NCBI GenBank assembly: GCA_023392535.1
Contig: JAEVYY010000025.1
Coordinates: forward strand, 1-19,279
DNA length: 19,279 bases
Source: Bacillota bacterium
GTDB lineage: Bacteria; Bacillota; Clostridia; Lachnospirales; Lachnospiraceae
Reading direction: 5' to 3'
Positions 7,429 to 14,874 of the stretch are shown one piece after another; positions within the stretch are counted from its first letter, which is position 1, and the number at the start of each line of letters is the position of its first letter. Both the position numbers and the translations under genes were made by a program. Under the pieces are notes generated by a model. It had not been told where the DNA came from. It did not search any database and saw nothing but the letters and a program-made list of their open reading frames with translations.

Positions 7429-9312
7429 CTATAAATTCAGAGCAGTGCGTTTTTGCATAATGATTTGTTCTAGTATCGTTGCACTTTCTATGGCATTATC
7501 GTTGATGATCACCTGTCCACCAGTTAATTCTTTCATATCTTCCGTCAGGACTTTGACCACGGTTTTACTGCCAGTAACAAAGGGAGGCAGACCCAGATGT
7601 AGCGGCAGCCCAAGAGAAAGACCAAAACATCCATCGGCTAGTGCCTGTTCTTCCAGCCATTGGGCAGCAGAAAGTACCAGTGGTAATTGTGGAAGGTCAA
7701 CGCCTAATTCAGCAGCAATTTCAGTCGCTACGATCTCTAACCGACCGATAGCAAGACAAGGGCCAAAATTCAAAACAGGAGGAATTCCCAATTTCTCACA
7801 AACAGCACGTAGTTTTGGACCCGCATATTTAGCAGCATCCGGAGTCATTAGGCCACAATTTTCGATACCGCCAGAAGAGCAGCCTGCGGTCAACACGATG
7901 ATATCTCTTTTAATTAATTCCTTGGTAAGGTCAACGGTCAACACATCATGACCGCCTGCAGTGAGGTTCGAACAGCCAACAACTCCGGCAATGCCTTTGA
8001 TATCACCAGAAACGATCAAATCAATGAGAGGTTTCCAGTTACCGCCCAAGAAGGATTTTAGAGAACCTTCACTCACACCGGTAAGGGTGTTGTCATTTCC
8101 ATGCTCCGGCATAAGATTCATTGTTATATTGCCGCGACGTGCCTGGTAGGACTCCAAAACTTTATGAATGATCATTGTACTTTGTATTTCTCTGTTTTCA
8201 AAATCAAAATTCAGTAATTCTGCATTTGCCTTTTTTGCCACATCATCCAGACAAATTTGTTTGATTTTAAGTGCATCACAAATTGGCTCGATTCCGGGCA
8301 GGGTGCAGTTAAATTCGGATAGTACAGCGTCAATGGCGCCAGTCGCAAGGATTGCTTCGCTTGTATAATTATTTCCGGCATGACCATCGAATACTTCTTT
8401 GTAATGAGCACCTCTTAGTTGCAGATCTTGGCCGACGCAGGTGCAACCTACTAATTTAAATCCCTTGGCTCCAACCTTTTTTGCCATAGCCGTAACTTCT
8501 GGTGAAACGAGACGTTCTTGCAAATCAATAAAAATAGTATGTTGGTGGCCTGTAATCATAATATTGATATAATCTGGGTCAATGACGTGAAGACCCACAG
8601 GGGCGATGCGAAGTTCTGGTTGCCCTAGTAATACGTCATTTAATAAATTGGTAAGGGTCAGGCCATAAATACCTGTTGAGATACCAAGCTTTAAGCAGTC
8701 AAAAAGCATATCGACGGGGTCAGAATTCAGATTCGTTGAACATTTCACAACACCTTTAAATACTTCTGATTTAGCTCCACCAGGCATGATACCTAGCTCC
8801 TTCCAACGCTTTATGCGTGGAGCGTAGGCTATTTTCTCAGTAAGTTCCATTTGTATATATTCTGGTTTATATAAATCACTTAATACGGCATCGGCTACTT
8901 TTTCCGCTTTTCTATAGATATCATTTTCTTCGATTTCAAAGATCTGCGCCAGCCGATCCAGGGATTCAGGGCTCTTTAATTCACCTTTCGCCTTGGCTGT
9001 ATTCTTAAGATTCAAGGCTGTATTTTCGACAATATGTATATAGCAGCCACTCCCAGCTGCAACAGCTCTTAGAAAATTTCTGGCGACAATGGTATCTGCA
9101 TTTGCACCACAGATTCCACGAGGAGATTGTGGGGTAATGCGACATGGACCGTTGGCACATAGGCGGCAGCATACACCTTGTAAGCCAAAGCCACATTTTG
9201 TACTTTGCTTTTCGACACGATGATGTGATGTTTCCATCGGTAATGACCGGATAAACGTTTCTAGTGGTTTGTCAGCGCTTTTACACGTATTGCATCCATA
9301 ACATTGATTCAT
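7429..9312 (-). CDS. cooS: Anaerobic carbon monoxide dehydrogenase catalytic subunit (divergent)
   Basis: A 627-residue protein of the Ni-Fe CO dehydrogenase (CooS) family, which oxidises CO to CO2. Compared from memory with CODH-II of Carboxydothermus: the D-cluster cysteines correspond to C40 and C48, the B-cluster to C49/C52/C57/C68, and the C-cluster ligands to H256, C292, C336, C447, C478 and C519; all are present. Oddities: the region that normally holds the proton-channel histidines reads GCYIHIVENTALNL, with histidine at only one position, and the catalytic lysine in the usual EKA motif is Q556 in EEQA. An extra CxxCxxC (C4, C7, C10) stands at the N-terminus. The protein may be a CO dehydrogenase of an atypical clade or a hybrid-cluster-like relative with another substrate. 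The start has AAGGAGG at 7-bp spacing. A palindrome lies 29 bp upstream. Confidence 0.92.
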   Translation of the reverse strand: MNQCYGCNTCKSADKPLETFIRSLPMETSHHRVEKQSTKCGFGLQGVCCRLCANGPCRITPQSPRGICGANADTIVARNFLRAVAAGSGCYIHIVENTALNLKNTAKAKGELKSPESLDRLAQIFEIEENDIYRKAEKVADAVLSDLYKPEYIQMELTEKIAYAPRIKRWKELGIMPGGAKSEVFKGVVKCSTNLNSDPVDMLFDCLKLGISTGIYGLTLTNLLNDVLLGQPELRIAPVGLHVIDPDYINIMITGHQHTIFIDLQERLVSPEVTAMAKKVGAKGFKLVGCTCVGQDLQLRGAHYKEVFDGHAGNNYTSEAILATGAIDAVLSEFNCTLPGIEPICDALKIKQICLDDVAKKANAELLNFDFENREIQSTMIIHKVLESYQARRGNITMNLMPEHGNDNTLTGVSEGSLKSFLGGNWKPLIDLIVSGDIKGIAGVVGCSNLTAGGHDVLTVDLTKELIKRDIIVLTAGCSSGGIENCGLMTPDAAKYAGPKLRAVCEKLGIPPVLNFGPCLAIGRLEIVATEIAAELGVDLPQLPLVLSAAQWLEEQALADGCFGLSLGLPLHLGLPPFVTGSKTVVKVLTEDMKELTGGQVIINDNAIESATILEQIIMQKRTALNL

Positions 9313-9341
9313 AGTAATTCCTCCTTGATTATGTTTCGATA

Positions 9342-9360
9342 CTATACTAATTTAGTATAG
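9342..9360. promoter_or_regulatory. Perfect 19-bp palindrome upstream of cooS: candidate Rrf2 operator
   Basis: CTATACTAATTTAGTATAG is two 9-bp inverted arms around one base. It lies between the Rrf2 stop (9376) and the cooS start (9312), with its edge 17 bp from the cooS ribosome binding site. On the minus strand it contains TATACT and TATAGT, either of which could be a -10 box, so a bound protein would block or reposition RNA polymerase. No good -35 is seen. The binding assignment is an inference from position and symmetry. Confidence 0.65.
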
Positions 9361-9375
9361 ATTAAGATAAAAAAT

Positions 9376-9777
9376 TTATAGATTTAAAACACTTGCCAAA
9401 GATCTTTTTTTCAGATCTTCATTCAATTTATTTTGAATTCTACAAAATTCATTATGAACTAGACAAGGTTTCTGGGGCGTATTTAAAGAACAATCATAGC
9501 CTGCTTGCATACATTCAATCAGTAACAATTTAGGATCTATGACGGTTAAAATATCGTATAGCGAAATTTTGTGCAGATTACAATTGAGGGCATACCCACC
9601 GGCATTTCCACGATAACTCTTTAATATACCTGATTTTTCCAGTTTTCTGGAAATTTTGTAGGCTATGGCAGTTGTTATTTTTTCTTCTTCACAAATATTT
9701 TGAATACTGATGATCTCTCCGGAAGACAACGCCCGGATGATTCTGATTGCATAGTCACATTCTCTTGTGATCAGCAT
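9376..9777 (-). CDS. Rrf2-family transcriptional regulator, probably Fe-S
   Basis: A 133-residue protein of typical Rrf2/IscR length. Residues 1-65 form the winged helix, starting MLITRECDYAIRII and including the wing YRGNAGGYAL (55-64). C89, C96 and C105 with H108 sit where IscR holds its three cysteines and one histidine, followed by C112, so a bound [2Fe-2S] or [4Fe-4S] cluster is expected as redox or gas sensor. The gene lies immediately upstream of cooS on the same strand, with the 19-bp palindrome in the 63-bp gap. It probably regulates cooS-cooF-oxidoreductase and perhaps itself. The start is supported by AAAGAGG. The true signal (CO, oxygen, NO or iron-sulfur status) is not visible. 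Confidence 0.88.
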   Translation of the reverse strand: MLITRECDYAIRIIRALSSGEIISIQNICEEEKITTAIAYKISRKLEKSGILKSYRGNAGGYALNCNLHKISLYDILTVIDPKLLLIECMQAGYDCSLNTPQKPCLVHNEFCRIQNKLNEDLKKRSLASVLNL

Positions 9778-10007
9778 GGATAGATACCTCTTTATTCTAT
9801 ATAATTAGGAAACTGCATACTTATAGACCATATAATCCAAAATGCGAATTTTTATCAAGTATGTTTTTAATTTATCATACTGTACATAAATGGTCAAGAT
9901 TAAAATATTTAGTTTATAATATATATAAAATAATACCAAAAAAGCTTAAAAAATGACATTATGGTATAAATTGTTATAAAAAAACAGGCTCAAATTTGCG
10001 AAAAGTG

Positions 10008-10016
10008 TGATATGAT
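10008..10016 (+). promoter_or_regulatory. Candidate extended -10 promoter of the MacB-like operon
   Basis: TGATATGAT fits the extended -10 form TGnTATAAT with one mismatch; no good -35 lies 16-18 bp upstream. It is the only promoter-like signal close to the ATPase gene in the 9778-10052 intergenic stretch. That stretch is very AT-rich, has no convincing small gene, and shows one loose inverted repeat, ATACCA (9933-9938) with TGGTAT (9962-9967). Confidence 0.35.
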
Positions 10017-10061
10017 GTATTTGATAAAAAAGTTTAGTTTTTAGATAAGGAAGTGCTAGAA

Positions 10062-10784
10062 GTGGATAAGGGGAGAAAACCGGTTATTCAGGTAAAGGAT
10101 CTATATAAAGTATATCGGGTTGGAGACACCAAAGTTCTTGCCTTAAATGGAGTATCATTATCCATTTACAAAGGGGAGTTCTGTGCAATTGTTGGAACGT
10201 CTGGCTCGGGGAAATCAACATTGCTAAATATGCTGGCCGGATTAGAAGCACCGACCAAAGGACAAGTCATTATAAAGGAAGAACATATTGAACGAAAGAC
10301 AGAAAATCAACTGGTAAAATTCAGAAGAGAGCATATTGGATTTATCTTTCAATCCTTTAATCTGATGGGTACCATGGATGCAATCGAAAATGTTGCCCTT
10401 CCCTTGACGTTTCAGGGAATGGATAAAAAAGAAAGACTGGAACGCGCGAATCAGGTATTGGATATGGTCGGATTAAAAAAACATAAGAAGCATCGGCCTA
10501 CACAGATGTCAGGAGGTCAACAGCAGCGTGTTGGCGTTGCGCGTGCGTTGGTGGTTAATCCAGAAATTATCTTTGCAGATGAGCCGACAGGAAATCTGGA
10601 TTCCAATACTTCCAAAGAAGTGATGGAATTGATGCAGAAAGTAGTCAGAGAGCAAAATCAGACGCTTGTTATGGTTACCCATGACAATCATCTAGCAAGC
10701 TTTGCGGATAGAATTTTTCACATCAAAGATGGGCAGATCATTCAAATTGAAGATAGAAGAATGCAAGATAATCAGGTTAAATAG
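10062..10784 (+). CDS. ABC transporter ATP-binding protein (MacB/LolD type)
   Basis: An ABC ATPase of about 240 residues. Counted from the upstream GTG at 10053: Walker A GTSGSGKST (48-56), Q-loop Q100 in FIFQSFNLM, signature MSGGQQQRVGVARAL from 152, Walker B IIFADEP (172-178) and switch histidine in VTHD. The QQQ signature and short length fit the MacB/LolD/FtsE branch, which powers FtsX-fold permeases in mechanotransmission, efflux or peptide sensing. I prefer the GTG at 10062 because AAGGAAG (10047-10053) lies 8 bp before it; the GTG at 10053 overlaps that site. It heads a three-gene unit; the next start is 13 bp past the stop. It works at the inner face of the membrane with the permease two genes down. 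Confidence 0.93.
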   Translation: MDKGRKPVIQVKDLYKVYRVGDTKVLALNGVSLSIYKGEFCAIVGTSGSGKSTLLNMLAGLEAPTKGQVIIKEEHIERKTENQLVKFRREHIGFIFQSFNLMGTMDAIENVALPLTFQGMDKKERLERANQVLDMVGLKKHKKHRPTQMSGGQQQRVGVARALVVNPEIIFADEPTGNLDSNTSKEVMELMQKVVREQNQTLVMVTHDNHLASFADRIFHIKDGQIIQIEDRRMQDNQVK

Positions 10785-10797
10785 GGAGATGGATAAC

Positions 10798-12495
10798 ATG
10801 AAAAAGATATTTAAAATTTTATTAATAGCAGGACTTTTTATATTGGTAATATTGCCTATTACACCGTCGATCCATGCAACGGCGGAGACAGTTAGTGGGA
10901 ATGATGCGGATGAAAAGGCATCTAAGGACACAAAGAATAAATACTACACAAGATTAGTCAATTATAAGAGTAATTTATATATAGCAAATGATGTCACGAA
11001 AGAGACAAAAGATAAAGTAGAAAAGTTATACGCAAGTGCAAATGCCTATATAGCAAACTATGATATTACGGAATCGGATCTAGCGGCATATGTATCTTCT
11101 ATAGAATCCCAAATGGCATCGATCGTGTCCGCTCAAAAATCAGATAAAGCGCCTACTACGAAAGAATTTCTTGCAGTTGGAGACAATTACACCACACCAG
11201 TTGCGCAACATGGAAAGGAAGTGGCAGTCACACTTCCGATCATTAATCTTGGAACAGAGAATATAACGAATATAGTTGTGACACCGGTTACTTCTAATAC
11301 AATCAAGGAATGGCCGTTTCAACTAGATAAGTCAAGTTATGCACAGATTATTGACGTGTTGCCGGCAAGCACAAATAAAGAAATAGCCATGATCAATCGA
11401 AGGGAAGTTTCTTATGTATTCAAGACAAGAGAGGACGTACTTTCCGGTTATTACAAACTGGATTTTTCATTGACTTATACCATTAACGGAGCGATTGAAA
11501 CGGCGACCTTATCTACCTATGTGAATACAGTAGGGGCGCCTGGAAGCGGTAGTATTGATCAGACAAGTGGGGAAGATGCAACCAAGACTTCGACTCCAAG
11601 AATTATCGTGACAGGATTTGAAACGAATCCGGCAGTGGTATATGCGGGCAGCACATTTACACTGAATATTCATGTAAAGAACACTTCCCAAAGAACAGCG
11701 GTATCCAATGTGGAGTTTGATCTGGAAGCGGCGGTTGAAGGAAAAGATGAGAATGCAACGTATTCCGCTTTTCTCCCAACGTCAGGTTCGAATACCGTCT
11801 ATATTGATAAAATTCCACAGGGAGGAAAAGCAGATCTTTCTATTGAGATGACTGCAAAGGCAGATTTATCCCAAAAACCATACGTATTAAATATTAAAAT
11901 GAAATATGAAGATGAAAAGTATAACCCATACGATTCAACAGCAAGTGTTTCCATACCGGTAAATCAAATATCGAAATTTGAATCGAGTTCTCCTGAAATC
12001 ACGCCGTCTGAAATATACGTAGGGGAGCAAACCAACGTTATGTTTAGTATATATAATACTGGAAAGACAACATTATACAATACGAAAGTATCTTTTAAAG
12101 GCGACAGTGTAGAAGGAGGAGATACCTTCGTTGGTAAAATTGAATCTGGGGCGACCGGGAATGTAGATGCTATGCTTACCGGCAAGGCGGCAACCATGGA
12201 TGATGGAACCATCATAGCTACCATTTCCTATGAGGATGCCTCCGGCAATGTTACAACAGAAGAAAAAGAAATTACGCTATTGGTTTCAGAAGGTTTTGAG
12301 GATCCAGGTATGGGAGAAATGCCTGTGCCAGAAGAGGAGGCCAAGAACTATACAGGTATCATTGTGCTTTCTGTTATAGCAGTTATCATTATTTTAGTAA
12401 TTATAGTCATTGTAATCAAAAAAAAGAAGAAAAAACAAAAAGAGGCAAAGGAATTAGCAGATGATCTGTTAGGTATTGAAGATGAAAATTCTTGA
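10798..12495 (+). CDS. Exported CARDB/COG1361-like protein with C-terminal membrane anchor
   Basis: A 565-residue surface protein. Residues 1-30 are a signal peptide (MKKIFKILLIAGLFILVILP, then an SIHATA-type cleavage region). The outer part is rich in beta strands: roughly 130-240, then Ig-like CARDB/COG1361-type repeats at about 270-390 (GFETNPAVVYAGSTFTLNIHV) and 400-490 (PSEIYVGEQTNVMFSIYNTG), an acidic stretch, one transmembrane helix (about 518-540), a KKKKKK stop-transfer and a short cytoplasmic tail. Start at 10798 is chosen because AGGGAG lies 9 bp ahead and the signal peptide follows; the frame is open further upstream inside the ATPase gene. Its place between ATPase and permease is where MacA-like adaptors often stand, so it may be the extracellular partner. 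The substrate is unknown. Confidence 0.82.
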   Translation: MKKIFKILLIAGLFILVILPITPSIHATAETVSGNDADEKASKDTKNKYYTRLVNYKSNLYIANDVTKETKDKVEKLYASANAYIANYDITESDLAAYVSSIESQMASIVSAQKSDKAPTTKEFLAVGDNYTTPVAQHGKEVAVTLPIINLGTENITNIVVTPVTSNTIKEWPFQLDKSSYAQIIDVLPASTNKEIAMINRREVSYVFKTREDVLSGYYKLDFSLTYTINGAIETATLSTYVNTVGAPGSGSIDQTSGEDATKTSTPRIIVTGFETNPAVVYAGSTFTLNIHVKNTSQRTAVSNVEFDLEAAVEGKDENATYSAFLPTSGSNTVYIDKIPQGGKADLSIEMTAKADLSQKPYVLNIKMKYEDEKYNPYDSTASVSIPVNQISKFESSSPEITPSEIYVGEQTNVMFSIYNTGKTTLYNTKVSFKGDSVEGGDTFVGKIESGATGNVDAMLTGKAATMDDGTIIATISYEDASGNVTTEEKEITLLVSEGFEDPGMGEMPVPEEEAKNYTGIIVLSVIAVIIILVIIVIVIKKKKKKQKEAKELADDLLGIEDENS

Positions 12496-13864
12496 TCTTT
12501 TACGTATGAGCAGTAGTAGTCTTTGGAAAAGAAAAATCCGGACATTTCTTACCATCTTAGGTGTCATCGTAGGAACAGCATCTATAGTGGTCATGATATC
12601 CTTAGGTCTTGGTTTGAATAAAAGCTCGATGGAACAGATAGAAAAATATGGTGGATTAACTACGATCAATGTGAGCGAATCTTCCGCATATTATGAGGCA
12701 AGTAACACAGCACAAGCAGGTCAGGATATTTCTGCGTCAAAGGATAAAAAGAAAAGACTGGATGATGCAGCGGTAAAAGAAATATCCAACTTACCGCATG
12801 TAGAAATTGCTTCTCCAATCCTAGAGACTGGTGTGATAGCTAAATACGCCAATTATGAAAGTAATATGAATATTCGGGGAATGAGCCTGGATGCGTTACG
12901 TAAGATGAATCTCAAACTTGGCGAAGGACGATTGCCGGAAGAGAATGCAGGAAAATTGGAATTAGTCTATGGAAATATGGTACTGGCTGACTTTTACGAC
13001 AGTAAGACAGGGGCTAACTACTGGTCTTCCGGAAAGATGCCGGATATTAATCTGATACAAAATCCTCTCTTTGTCATTTTTGATACCGATGCCTACCAAC
13101 AATCTAAGGAACCAGGTACTGATGGAAAAGTAGTATTGCCGCCTAAGAAGTACGTGGTAGAAGGCTGTGGAGTCATAGAAGGAACCATGGAGGATTATAA
13201 TGAAAATTCCTGGAATGTATTTTGTGACATAGAAGCTCTGAAATTACAACTGAAGAAAGCCTTCAAAAATAAACCGATTCCAGGGCAGCCATTACTTCCA
13301 TCTGGAAAACCGTATAAAGAATTATATTATACAGGAATCTATGTAAATGTAGATGATATGAATGAATTGGAGAACGTACAAGCGGCGATTACTGCAATGG
13401 GATATCAGGCAAGTAGTAACTCTGACTGGGTCAATGCAACAAAAGAGCAATTTGGATATGTGCAGGCAGTTTTAGGCGGTATTGGTGCAGTTTCTCTTTT
13501 TGTGGCTGCAATTGGTATTACCAATACCATGATGATGTCCATTTACGAAAGAACAAAAGAAATTGGAGTAATGAAAGTGCTTGGCTGTGATCTTCGCAAT
13601 ATTCAGACGATGTTCTTGCTGGAGGCTGGATTTATTGGTTTTATTGGTGGTGTGATTGGAGTTGCATTCAGTTATGGAATATCTGTTATTATCAATATCG
13701 TTGTGAAAAATTCTGGCAGTGATATGACGAGCCTGTCATATATTCCGGTATGGCTTGCTGCTTTCGCAGTGATTTTTGCAGTAATCGTTGGTATGCTTGC
13801 AGGATTTTTCCCATCATTGCGTGCCATGAAGCTCAGTCCGTTAAGTGCGATCCGAAATGAGTAA
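12482..13864 (+). CDS. MacB/FtsX-type ABC permease
   Basis: A 460-residue permease with the MacB plan: one N-terminal transmembrane helix (about 22-44), a large extracellular MacB_PCD-like domain (about 45-320) and three C-terminal helices of the FtsX domain. The conserved coupling region SIYERTKEIGVMKVLGC lies after the second helix and the family ending LSPLSAIRNE is present. The start at ATG 12482 overlaps the preceding gene by 14 bp, with AGG 8 bp ahead; a TTG two codons earlier is possible. With the ATPase it forms a mechanotransmitting ABC complex as in MacB, where the permease itself does not form a channel through which substrate crosses the membrane. Confidence 0.93.
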   Translation: MKILDLLRMSSSSLWKRKIRTFLTILGVIVGTASIVVMISLGLGLNKSSMEQIEKYGGLTTINVSESSAYYEASNTAQAGQDISASKDKKKRLDDAAVKEISNLPHVEIASPILETGVIAKYANYESNMNIRGMSLDALRKMNLKLGEGRLPEENAGKLELVYGNMVLADFYDSKTGANYWSSGKMPDINLIQNPLFVIFDTDAYQQSKEPGTDGKVVLPPKKYVVEGCGVIEGTMEDYNENSWNVFCDIEALKLQLKKAFKNKPIPGQPLLPSGKPYKELYYTGIYVNVDDMNELENVQAAITAMGYQASSNSDWVNATKEQFGYVQAVLGGIGAVSLFVAAIGITNTMMMSIYERTKEIGVMKVLGCDLRNIQTMFLLEAGFIGFIGGVIGVAFSYGISVIINIVVKNSGSDMTSLSYIPVWLAAFAVIFAVIVGMLAGFFPSLRAMKLSPLSAIRNE

Positions 13865-13878
13865 AAATCCTGGTAGAA

Positions 13879-13915
13879 TGTGCTAAGGCACAAAAATAAA
13901 GAAATAGATTTGTGC
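13879..13915 (+). other. Overlapping alternative hairpins after the MacB-like operon
   Basis: TGTGC (13879-13883) can pair with GCACA (13888-13892) around a TAAG loop. The same bases, as GCACAAA (13888-13894), can instead pair with TTTGTGC (13909-13915). Only one can form at a time. Neither is followed by a good T-tract, so termination here is doubtful; operon transcripts more likely end at 13968-14013. Confidence 0.35.
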
Positions 13916-13925
13916 TTCTATTTGG

Positions 13926-13954
13926 TTGACGTTATTTTTTATATATGCTATAGT
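13926..13954 (+). promoter_or_regulatory. Strong sigma-A promoter ahead of the ABC importer operon
   Basis: TTGACG (13926-13931) and TATAGT (13949-13954) are spaced by exactly 17 bp, each matching consensus at five of six positions. This is the best promoter in the window. Transcription should begin near 13961, only a few bases before the terminator stem at 13968. No other promoter is seen between that terminator and the ATPase start at 14050. Confidence 0.65.
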
Positions 13955-13967
13955 AGGCGAATATTAA

Positions 13968-14013
13968 GAACAGCAACGAAGCTTTGAAAGCTTTCGGGTG
14001 CTGTTCTTTTTTT
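13968..14013 (+). terminator. Intrinsic terminator / possible attenuator
   Basis: GAACAGCA (13968-13975) pairs with TGCTGTTC (13999-14006), and inside CGAA/TTCG and GCTT/AAGC extend the stem to about 16 bp. Seven T residues follow (14007-14013). It is a textbook rho-independent terminator. It would end the MacB-like operon transcript, and would also stop RNA started at the promoter 13926-13954 after about 50 nt, so the downstream importer operon would need read-through. Confidence 0.88.
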
Positions 14014-14049
14014 ATTTCATCAGAAAAGCACGTGGAAATGAGGAAGATT

Positions 14050-14874
14050 ATGAAAGAAACAGGCAGGGAAGAGAATAGGACAGTTACTGGAGAAGTTGAA
14101 AGAAAAATAGAGATTAAAATAAATGATATAGGTATGACATTTAAAGATAATCAGGGATGCGATGTGCAGGCATTAGAAAATATCAGTCTGGATATTTATG
14201 AAGGAGAGTTCATTTCTTTACTTGGACCATCCGGATGTGGAAAGACGACATTACTCAGAATGATTGCAGATCTGTTAGAACCAACATCGGGAAAGATCCG
14301 TATTGCTGGTATGACACCAAAAGAGATCCGACTTCAGCAAAAATTTGGTATTGTATTTCAAAGCCCGGTTCTGTTTGACTGGAGGACGATTAAGAAAAAT
14401 GTGGAATTACCCTTAGAGATTATGTATCACAGTAAACAAGACCGATCGGACAGAGCAGATAAAATGCTGGAACTAGTGGGACTTAACGATTTTTCGAACC
14501 ATTATCCAAGACAACTAAGCGGTGGAATGCAGCAGAGAGTTGGAATTGCCAGGGCATTTGCTATCCGGCCCGAAATTTTACTTATGGATGAACCGTTTTC
14601 CGCTCTTGACGAGTTTACAAGAGAGAAGTTACAGGAAGATTTATTGAGAATATGGGCTAAAACGAATAAAACGGTTATTTTCGTAACACATAATATTGCT
14701 GAATCCGTGTTTTTATCAGACAGAGTATGTGTATTATCGCCACATCCGGGAAGATTATCAGCAGTTGTCGAGATTGACCTTCCAAGGCCCAGATCCTTGG
14801 AGATGAGAGATACCCAGCACTTTAATCAACTGGTAGCTAAGGTCAGAAATAGTTTTGAGGGGGGCTCTGTATGA
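14050..14874 (+). CDS. ABC importer ATP-binding protein (nitrate/sulfonate/taurine class)
   Basis: A 274-residue ATPase of the SsuB/TauB/NrtD class. It shows Walker A GPSGCGKTT (59-67), Q104 in VFQSPVLFDW, signature LSGGMQQRVGIARAF from 156, Walker B ILLMDEP (176-182), the class-typical FSALDEFTR, and H214. Start ATG 14050 has AGGA five bases ahead; ATG 14038 and GTG 14032 are in frame. The frame is open further up, into the terminator, but that part is not expected to be coding. The gene overlaps the first permease gene by 4 bp (ATGA), so the two should be translationally coupled. It energises the importer formed with the two permeases and the lipoprotein downstream. Confidence 0.94.
   Translation: MKETGREENRTVTGEVERKIEIKINDIGMTFKDNQGCDVQALENISLDIYEGEFISLLGPSGCGKTTLLRMIADLLEPTSGKIRIAGMTPKEIRLQQKFGIVFQSPVLFDWRTIKKNVELPLEIMYHSKQDRSDRADKMLELVGLNDFSNHYPRQLSGGMQQRVGIARAFAIRPEILLMDEPFSALDEFTREKLQEDLLRIWAKTNKTVIFVTHNIAESVFLSDRVCVLSPHPGRLSAVVEIDLPRPRSLEMRDTQHFNQLVAKVRNSFEGGSV

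Noticed and set aside
7343..7951. 202-codon frame opposite cooF and cooS
   Set aside because: It is antisense to two well-supported genes, has no recognisable domain and is rich in Ser/Cys as expected for a shadow frame.
9933..9967. ATACCA/TGGTAT as an operator
   Set aside because: The arms are only 6 bp and 23 bp apart in very AT-rich sequence, so chance is likely.
10702..10797. N-terminal extension of the exported CARDB-like protein
   Set aside because: It lies within the ATPase gene and would hide the signal peptide; the start at 10798 has AGGGAG and an immediate signal sequence.
13955..14049. Guanidine, preQ1 or other riboswitch before the importer
   Set aside because: Only about seven bases separate the expected RNA start from the terminator stem, and I recognise no aptamer consensus.
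13984..14049. N-terminal extension of the importer ATPase from an upstream TTG
   Set aside because: It would start inside the terminator stem and add 22 residues absent from family members; ATG 14050 has a suitable ribosome binding site.
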